Source: Fidelibacterota bacterium (GTDB taxonomy: Bacteria > Fidelibacterota > Marinisomatia > SCGC-AAA003-L08 > D37C17). From it: a stretch of 6,348 nucleotides of DNA. Each line of letters opens with the position of its first letter. Positions within the stretch are counted from its first letter, which is position 1. Location: the NCBI GenBank assembly GCA_002704685.1, contig PAHD01000007.1:38628-44975 (forward strand). Reading direction: 5' to 3'. The notes below the pieces were generated by a model, which saw only the letters and a program-made list of their open reading frames with translations, searched no databases and had not been told where the DNA came from. Shown piece after piece: positions 1 through 5,295 of this stretch. Position numbers and translations under genes: made by a program.

Positions 1-206
1 TATCTGAAAAATATAAAAAAATATTAAATGAAAGTGATGAATTTCAAAATTCAATTGTTACTGAAATAACCAAACTTGATACATTCTATAGCGCAGAAAA
101 CTATCATCAAGATTATTACAAAAATAATTCATTTCAGCCATATTGTAGATTAGTTATCAAACCGAAACTTGATAAATTTTTTACTAAAAATTACAATGTA
201 AAATAA
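1..206 (+). CDS. msrA: Peptide-methionine (S)-S-oxide reductase MsrA, C-terminal fragment
   Basis: This is the last 67 codons (reading from base 3, stop TAA at 204-206) of a gene that begins before the window. MsrA reduces the S epimer of methionine sulfoxide in proteins and free methionine, repairing oxidative damage in the cytoplasm. The visible part carries the typical C-terminal MsrA signature: a TEI segment, then FYSAENYHQDYYKNN, then PYCRLVIKPKLDKF. This matches the family pattern of an F-Y-x-A-E-x-Y-H-Q-x-Y-Y block followed by a Cys and a V-I-x-P-K-L stretch. The catalytic GCFW motif lies in the missing N-terminal part, so activity cannot be judged from here. The next gene starts 5 bases after the stop on the same strand, so the two are probably co-transcribed. 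The family assignment is firm. Confidence 0.9.
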   Translation, partial: SEKYKKILNESDEFQNSIVTEITKLDTFYSAENYHQDYYKNNSFQPYCRLVIKPKLDKFFTKNYNVK

Positions 207-211
207 ATAAT

Positions 212-433
212 ATGAGTATATCTAAAATATTAATTATTTTGGGAATATTATTACTTACCACAGGTATTTTTTTAAATGTTATCAGCAGTAAATTAAGTTG
301 GTTTGGAAACTTACCATTAGATTTTAAATATGACGGTAGAAATACTAAAGTCTATGCACCTTTTGGCAGTATGATTATGGTAAGCCTAATTTTATCATTC
401 ATATTTAATTTATTTCAAAAATTATTTAAATAA
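212..433 (+). CDS. DUF2905 family small inner-membrane protein
   Basis: A 73-residue protein with two predicted membrane helices, about residues 4-24 and 50-69. They are joined by a short polar loop with the family pattern: WFGNLPLDFKYDGRNTKVYAP (residues 30-50) resembles the 'lGrLPGDi...fyfP' hallmark of DUF2905. Length and architecture match the family, whose function is unknown. The ATG at 212 lies 5 bases after the msrA stop, with no recognisable ribosome binding site, so expression probably depends on msrA transcription. Its last 12 bases overlap the end of the convergent DUF1295 gene through a perfect palindrome, and both proteins end in Lys-Leu-Phe-Lys. A role beside methionine sulfoxide repair is possible, but only the adjacency suggests it. 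Confidence 0.85.
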   Translation: MSISKILIILGILLLTTGIFLNVISSKLSWFGNLPLDFKYDGRNTKVYAPFGSMIMVSLILSFIFNLFQKLFK

Positions 434-438
434 TTTTT
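417..438. terminator. AT-only palindrome at the convergent gene ends, possible bidirectional terminator
   Basis: A perfect 22-base inverted repeat centred between 427 and 428. It can form a 9-bp stem (417-425 with 430-438) with a TTAA loop. It reads the same on both strands, ends in a T run on each, and sits exactly where the two convergent units overlap, so it could act as a weak intrinsic terminator in both directions. The stem has only A-U pairs, so its strength is doubtful. A second nested palindrome of T6A6 follows at 435-446. Confidence 0.4.
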
Positions 439-1276
439 TTAAAAAACCTAATTCTGGTGATAAAACTCCCACTTTTAACTTATAATCAGCATATTCAGGT
501 CTAGTACTTAAAATCTTTTTTTCTATCCAAGGAATGCTTACCAATAAAAACATAATAGTCATTGAAATTGGAGCGAAAATCCATGTTAACAAACTATCAT
601 AAGTAACTCCATAAAAATACAATCCCCACCAAAAAAGAATTTCACCATAATAATTAGGATGTCTAGAATATTTCCATAAACCTGAATTAATAATTCCTTG
701 ATTATTTTTTTTAAAATTATATAATTGCTGATCACTAATTATTTCGTATAAAACACCAATAAAACAAATGAAGAAACCTAAGAAAGTAAATATATCAATT
801 TTTTTGGTTAGGGCACTGTACATTGGAACACAACAAACAAAAACAATAAAAGTTGGGAAAAGATGAATACCAAAAAAATTTGAAAATTGAAAATACTTCC
901 CTGAGACTTTCCTCATTTCTACATATCTCCAATCCTCATGATGTAATCCAGGCCATCCTCTAAACCAATTGAAAGTAAGTCTTGCTCCCCAAAAAATAAC
1001 GCTAAATGAAAGTAAAAAAGCTTGAAAATTAAATCCGTTATTTAAATAAATAAAATAAAATAAAATAACTGGAGGAATAACACTCCAATAGGGATCGTAG
1101 ATAGATGAATTCCTAAAGTAAACGCTAAAAATAAAAATAATGATTGTTGCTACGATATCTGCAATCATAACATTTAAGATATTGCTATAATTTAATATTT
1201 GAACAGTAAATAAAATTGCAGATATTGATAAAATATAAGCAAATAGTACTATAAATATACTTTTAGATTTAGACAT
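422..1276 (-). CDS. DUF1295 / steroid 5-alpha-reductase-like integral membrane protein
   Basis: A 284-residue polytopic membrane protein of the DUF1295 family, related to the C-terminal domain of steroid 5-alpha-reductases and to isoprenylcysteine methyltransferase-like enzymes. Family marks are DPYWSVIPP (residues 61-69), RLTFNWFRGWPG (99-110) followed by HHEDWRYVEMR (112-122), and the nucleotide-cofactor-type motif RHPNYYGEILFWWG (205-218). A closing EKK...RPEYADYK segment lies at 252-266. About seven or eight hydrophobic segments are visible. The ATG at 1276 lies inside the end of ccsA (8-base overlap), so translation is probably coupled. It is the last gene of the cytochrome c maturation operon. 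Members are usually annotated as putative reductases acting on a membrane lipid, but the substrate is unknown. The link to haem or cytochrome c is inferred only from position. Confidence 0.85.
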   Translation of the reverse strand: MSKSKSIFIVLFAYILSISAILFTVQILNYSNILNVMIADIVATIIIFIFSVYFRNSSIYDPYWSVIPPVILFYFIYLNNGFNFQAFLLSFSVIFWGARLTFNWFRGWPGLHHEDWRYVEMRKVSGKYFQFSNFFGIHLFPTFIVFVCCVPMYSALTKKIDIFTFLGFFICFIGVLYEIISDQQLYNFKKNNQGIINSGLWKYSRHPNYYGEILFWWGLYFYGVTYDSLLTWIFAPISMTIMFLLVSIPWIEKKILSTRPEYADYKLKVGVLSPELGFLKKLFK

Positions 1277-3113
1277 TTTTTATTTTTCTCTTTTTTATTA
1301 AATAATAAAATGAAGATGTGAAAATCAATTCAAATATTATAAAAATAAATAAATTCATAGCAACGTTATCAGTAAATCCATAACTATGCAAACCAACATT
1401 TAAAAGATTTACACCAAACCATGCTAATGCAACAATTATATTTACTAAGGATAAGGCATAGATGTACCCAATTTTTTTAACAACACCTGATATTTTTAAA
1501 TGCATCACCATTAACAACCATAAAACAATCAATAATGCACCATTTTCTTTTGGATCCCATCCCCAAAATCTACCCCATGATTGATCTGCCCATATTCCTC
1601 CCAAAATTGTTCCAAACATTGTAAAAAATAATCCTAATAATGTTAAACCAAAGGCGTTATTATAAATTTTATTTAAAAGAACTTTATTTTTTGGATTAAT
1701 ATAATTTATAACGAGATATATATGAGCCATTAAACCAGCAACTAGCGTTACACCATAACCAGTGGTTATAGTAGTAACATGAGTAGCTAACCAAAAATTT
1801 GAATTTAAAACGGCAACTAAAACACCTAAAGTATCACCATCTGCAGCATATTTAAAGCCAACAAAATGTAAAAATGAACCACCAATTGAAGCAATCAAAA
1901 TACCAACTGTATCTTTTCGATAATATTCAAAAATCAAGGAAAATAAAACTAAAATAAGACCAACAAAGATTATAGATTCATAAAGTGTACTTACTGGAGG
2001 TCTTTGCATGATTATCATTCTTAAAAGTAATCCTAAACCATGCAAGATAAAACCAATAATCATTGAAAATAATGAAAATATTCTAAAGTAATTATTACTT
2101 ATCATCCAACTAACCCCAACTAAGAAAAAACTTAAAATATAAAATACAATACTATATAAAAACATATCGATATCATTGTATAATGTTTCTAAGGGCAATA
2201 ATGATTTGTTAATATTTTTTTTTGAATTAATTTCATCAATTATTTTTGTTGCATAATTATTAGCTAAATCAATATCATTATTTGTAAAATGATAAAATAA
2301 TTTTTCATATAAACTTAAAATTTTTGATTCAAATTCTGTTAATTTTCTTCCATCCATTAATTCCCAGGGAGATTTCCATTCATCGTCATCATATGGAATG
2401 ATTTTAATAGATTGAGCATATTGAAATTGAGTCATAGATTCTAATTGCATAGCAACTTGACTTAGTTCTAAATGTGATGCATTCCATTTACTTTCATCTG
2501 TATCAATTAAATTTTGAAGTAAAAATCTAAACTTATCAAAATTTCTCATAAAATAAGAGTAGCTTACAGGTTCGTTTGCTTCTAAACCCATAAAATCTCT
2601 ATTTGTTTGATTTGTCAAACTTACTAAAGGTAAAAAGCAATAAAAACTATGTGCTATTTGATCAAAAGATAAAATATTTTGATAAATTTCAATAATCTGC
2701 TTATCTACTAAGCTTTGATTTTCTTCATCTTTTATTTTAAGAACTTCCAATAATTCTTGATTTTCTCTAAACCCTGTTAAAATTTCATTAAAACTATACC
2801 TGTGATCATCATTTTTATTTAGACCTAAAGAAAAGGATACTTCAGGATTTCTTACATTAAAAATTTGTCTATCAATTTCCTCATCAGAATTAACAAAAAC
2901 ATTAAACATCCAATCGATTGCTTTTACTTTATCTTTAAATTCAGTTTTTTTAATTGAACTTTTACCATAATATTGCAGCAAATGATTTCTTGCATATGTA
3001 TCAAATGGTTTAACTCTTCCTGACTGAAGAACAGGTAAATCTTTGTAAGTAAATTCTGAAGAAATAACAGAAGAAAATAAAAGAATCATTATTATACTAA
3101 ATTTACTAATCAT
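1269..3113 (-). CDS. ccsA: System II cytochrome c biogenesis protein CcsA (ResC) with large periplasmic N-terminal domain
   Basis: The haem-handling half of the System II cytochrome c synthase, which with CcsB/ResB exports haem and joins it to apocytochrome c in the periplasm. At 614 residues it is about twice the usual CcsA length. Residues 1-19 look like a signal peptide or signal anchor. Residues 20-313 are soluble and begin with DLPVLQSGRVKPFDTYAR (25-42). Eight predicted membrane helices follow (about 314-606). The WWD signature lies at 507-523: WADQSWGRFWGWDPKEN (508-524 on strict counting from the start Met). The expected histidines are present: H445 and H576 on the periplasmic side of the predicted topology and H538 within the helix after WWD. 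The C-terminus is basic (KKRKIK) and cytoplasmic. The ATG overlaps the resB stop (ATGA). An A9 run lies near the junction of soluble and membrane parts. Family assignment is firm; the N-terminal domain has no role I can name. Confidence 0.95.
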   Translation of the reverse strand: MISKFSIIMILLFSSVISSEFTYKDLPVLQSGRVKPFDTYARNHLLQYYGKSSIKKTEFKDKVKAIDWMFNVFVNSDEEIDRQIFNVRNPEVSFSLGLNKNDDHRYSFNEILTGFRENQELLEVLKIKDEENQSLVDKQIIEIYQNILSFDQIAHSFYCFLPLVSLTNQTNRDFMGLEANEPVSYSYFMRNFDKFRFLLQNLIDTDESKWNASHLELSQVAMQLESMTQFQYAQSIKIIPYDDDEWKSPWELMDGRKLTEFESKILSLYEKLFYHFTNNDIDLANNYATKIIDEINSKKNINKSLLPLETLYNDIDMFLYSIVFYILSFFLVGVSWMISNNYFRIFSLFSMIIGFILHGLGLLLRMIIMQRPPVSTLYESIIFVGLILVLFSLIFEYYRKDTVGILIASIGGSFLHFVGFKYAADGDTLGVLVAVLNSNFWLATHVTTITTGYGVTLVAGLMAHIYLVINYINPKNKVLLNKIYNNAFGLTLLGLFFTMFGTILGGIWADQSWGRFWGWDPKENGALLIVLWLLMVMHLKISGVVKKIGYIYALSLVNIIVALAWFGVNLLNVGLHSYGFTDNVAMNLFIFIIFELIFTSSFYYLIKKRKIKNV

Positions 3114-4216
3114 ACTTTTTTCTTTCTTAAAAACATTAAAAGCATATGATACAATATGCCAATAGACATAATAATCGTTGAAATATAAGGAAACAATCTT
3201 CCATGATTTTTTACAGTTGCAAGTACAGTTGTTTGCTTTGGACCATCTTCAATAAATGAAGCTTGATAAAAAGTATAACCTCTATGTCTAAGAGGTTCAT
3301 TCATTGAAATTAAAACTTTTCTTGGTACATTATCTTCAATTAAATTGACTAAAGAAGAAAAACTTTTTGCAATATTAGTTCCAGGATGCATGATTTTTTC
3401 AAAATCAATTAACTCTAATTGAAAAGGCAAGTATGTTCTCTGTCTTCTTAAAAGTAACATATAGTCTTTTTCATCAACAGTTAATGCTTGAGTGATAGGT
3501 TGGCCAATATAATTTATATAAATTCCATCAAAAGAATCTGAGTTATTTAATCTATATATAATACCTGAAATATTTTTTTCATATTCTTTTTCACTTGGAA
3601 GTTCTTGAAGAAAGAAATTTTTAGCCATACCTTTAAATTCATCACCACCTTGGTAAATTCTTGAAACTGGTTTACAGTTAACATAATAATCAAGAATTTG
3701 AATATCAAATGGCAATGATTTATCTGACAAAAAACTATTTACTTTTATCAGTGGATTATCAAAAATTACAAATCTATCATAATCAGGATTTGAGGTATCA
3801 ACTACGGCAAATTCTTTATTGTAATAATTTTCATAAAAATTTGATTTATTACCTTCATCAATTACAACGCTTCCTTCTGAACTAAAATATGATGTTAAAC
3901 CTCCTCCAAGAAGCATTAGTATAACTCCAGAATGAGTTATCGTAATACCAAGTTTATTTTTATTAAAAATATTTGGTCTAAAAAAATAGCATGATAAATT
4001 AATGAACATTACAAGCATAGTTATTTTTCCACTTGGCAATGGAACAAAACCAATCCATTTAAACCAACTAGAAAAATAATCCATTTGCGCTGCATAAAGG
4101 CCAATGTCTTTTTGAACTATTGTTCCTATAAATACTAAAACAATTAACCACATAACTGTATAAGAAAATATTTTAGGAGAACCTATAATCGTAATATATT
4201 TATTTATATTTTTCAA
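3110..4216 (-). CDS. resB: System II cytochrome c biogenesis protein ResB/CcsB
   Basis: Partner of CcsA in the cytochrome c synthase, 368 residues, shorter than many ResB proteins. Three predicted N-terminal helices (about 18-34, 63-80, 92-110) are followed by a periplasmic domain of about 230 residues and a final helix (about 342-363) with a basic cytoplasmic tail. Family marks are FIGTIVQKDIGLY (29-41), the third helix with H95 in KLGITITHSGVILMLLGGG (88-106), and NEPLRHRGYTFYQASF (306-321) ahead of the last helix. H95 corresponds to the membrane haem-ligand histidine of the CcsB part of fused CcsBA. The start is TTG (bases 4216-4214), sharing bases with the TGA stop of the lipoprotein gene. 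The next in-frame Met (residue 22) would cut into helix 1, so TTG is preferred. The stop overlaps the ccsA ATG, so the three genes are translationally coupled. Confidence 0.92.
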   Translation of the reverse strand: MKNINKYITIIGSPKIFSYTVMWLIVLVFIGTIVQKDIGLYAAQMDYFSSWFKWIGFVPLPSGKITMLVMFINLSCYFFRPNIFNKNKLGITITHSGVILMLLGGGLTSYFSSEGSVVIDEGNKSNFYENYYNKEFAVVDTSNPDYDRFVIFDNPLIKVNSFLSDKSLPFDIQILDYYVNCKPVSRIYQGGDEFKGMAKNFFLQELPSEKEYEKNISGIIYRLNNSDSFDGIYINYIGQPITQALTVDEKDYMLLLRRQRTYLPFQLELIDFEKIMHPGTNIAKSFSSLVNLIEDNVPRKVLISMNEPLRHRGYTFYQASFIEDGPKQTTVLATVKNHGRLFPYISTIIMSIGILYHMLLMFLRKKKV

Positions 4217-4755
4217 AATTTAAAAGAAGAGCAAAACTCTAAAAACTGATTTTCTAATTTATCAACTCCGTATGCTGTAGCATTTAATTTAACAAAAATA
4301 GTACTATTTTTTACAGTAATTATAGAACATAAAAAAGCAGATTCTTCGTTTGTAGGATTAATGATTTTTAAAAATTTATAATTACCTAAGTCTGATTTTT
4401 TATTTTGAATATCTTTTTCAATAAGCTCAATAGATTGTGGCTCAAGATTTAATTGTCTTCTCCATCTATTTACATTTTGCTCAATACCACCACCATCTCC
4501 TGAAAAATTTGTAACTGAAACATCTGCAAAAAGATTATCATAGGCAATGCTGTAGCTTGCAAGTCTCATTGATGATTCTTTACCAGTAACCCAGTTTTTT
4601 GGAACATCCCAGGTAAAAGATAATTGGCTATCTTCAATTTTAAAATCTTGATTTTTATTAACTTCCTTTAATTTGGGAATTTTGTAATATTTTATATGTT
4701 TATCATCATTACATGATAACGCCAAAATAAATACAAATATATATAACTTTTTCAC
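4213..4755 (-). CDS. Small predicted lipoprotein of a ccs-operon-associated family
   Basis: A 180-residue protein with a short lipoprotein signal peptide: KK at 2-3, a hydrophobic core, and LALSC with the lipidated Cys at 15. It should be anchored in a membrane facing the periplasm. The mature part has WDVPKNW (49-55), SSMRLASYSI (61-70), ADVSVTNFSGDGGG (77-90) and NVNRWRRQL (94-102). I recognise this 'W.vP..W...MR.a...aDvsv...gGdGG...NvnRWR.Ql' pattern from uncharacterised lipoproteins in PVC and FCB bacteria; no function is known to me. The start is GTG at 4755-4753. An in-frame TAA lies just upstream and no other plausible start would keep the signal peptide. The TGA stop overlaps the TTG start of resB, which points to a role with the cytochrome c synthase, for example in substrate or haem handling. 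That role is inference. Confidence 0.75.
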   Translation of the reverse strand: MKKLYIFVFILALSCNDDKHIKYYKIPKLKEVNKNQDFKIEDSQLSFTWDVPKNWVTGKESSMRLASYSIAYDNLFADVSVTNFSGDGGGIEQNVNRWRRQLNLEPQSIELIEKDIQNKKSDLGNYKFLKIINPTNEESAFLCSIITVKNSTIFVKLNATAYGVDKLENQFLEFCSSFKF

Positions 4756-4795
4756 TAGTATAATTTATGTAAAAATCAATATATCAAGAAATAGG

Positions 4796-4801
4796 ATTAT
4801 A
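4796..4801 (-). promoter_or_regulatory. Possible -10 box for the lipoprotein-resB-ccsA-DUF1295 operon
   Basis: The only non-coding gap on the minus strand (4756-4809) contains a consensus TATAAT reading toward the lipoprotein gene. Transcription starting about 7 bases downstream would give a leader of about 34 bases before the GTG. No good -35 box is visible at 17-18 bases upstream, and AT-rich DNA yields TATAAT by chance, so this is weak evidence. No hairpin terminator for sixA is seen in the gap, so read-through from uvrC-sixA is equally possible. Confidence 0.25.
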
Positions 4802-4809
4802 TATAAATA

Positions 4810-5295
4810 TTAAAATAAACTTGGATACAAAAAAAAATCTTTCTGCCCATTATTTAGATCAGACCAATCTTCTATATCAAACTTGATACAAAATGCTGAA
4901 CAGGTAGGAAATTCATAGATAATACTATTAGTTAAATTTTGTGATAATTTATGAAGTGATGGATTGTGACCAAAAACTATTACTTCATTAAAATTATTAG
5001 GTATAGTAGATATTATATCAATTAAGTGACTTATTGATGCATTATATATATTATCATTAACTACTATGTTTAGAAAGTTAAAATTTAAATTTTCAGCAAA
5101 AATTTTTGCAGTACTTAAAGCTCTATTTGCACTACTTGAAATAAAATAATCTATACTTATTTTATTTTCTTTAAGCTTAGATGATATTAAGTTGGATTCT
5201 AAAATACCATTTTCGCTTAATGGTCTATCAAAATCACTTATCTTAAAACTACTCAAAGATGATTCAGCATGCCTAACTAGAATTATTTTTTTCAT
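4810..5295 (-). CDS. sixA: SixA-like histidine phosphatase family protein
   Basis: A 161-residue cytoplasmic protein of the histidine phosphatase (phosphoglycerate mutase-like) superfamily. The catalytic RHG-type motif is LVRHAES (6-12), with H9 as the phospho-accepting residue and R8 beside it. DFDRPLSENG (21-30) is typical of SixA. The second arginine is R58 in SSSANRALSTAKI (53-65), and the second histidine is H110 in VFGHNPS (107-113). The full catalytic set is therefore present. SixA in E. coli removes phosphate from phosphohistidine in phosphotransfer proteins, but many relatives act on other phosphate esters, so the substrate here is open. The ATG at 5295 lies 23 bases inside the end of uvrC, so the two genes are co-transcribed. 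No Shine-Dalgarno sequence is visible. Confidence 0.85.
   Translation of the reverse strand: MKKIILVRHAESSLSSFKISDFDRPLSENGILESNLISSKLKENKISIDYFISSSANRALSTAKIFAENLNFNFLNIVVNDNIYNASISHLIDIISTIPNNFNEVIVFGHNPSLHKLSQNLTNSIIYEFPTCSAFCIKFDIEDWSDLNNGQKDFFLYPSLF

Noticed and set aside
435..446. T6A6 palindrome as a separate regulatory site
   Set aside because: It lies in coding sequence for Phe-Leu-Lys-Lys codons and such A/T runs are common in this DNA; it adds nothing beyond the larger neighbouring palindrome.
422..1276. Annotation as a steroid 5-alpha-reductase
   Set aside because: The fold relation is real, but bacteria of this kind do not normally make steroids and no substrate evidence is visible, so only the family name is used.
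4213..4755. The lipoprotein as a cytochrome c or thioredoxin-like thiol reductase of the ccs operon
   Set aside because: It has no CXXCH and no CXXC; its mature part has only scattered cysteines (C143, C175) besides the lipidated C15.
4756..4790. TTGATA ... TATACT as a promoter next to the GTG start
   Set aside because: The spacing is 19 bases and the -10 ends 1 base before the GTG, which would put the transcript start inside the gene.
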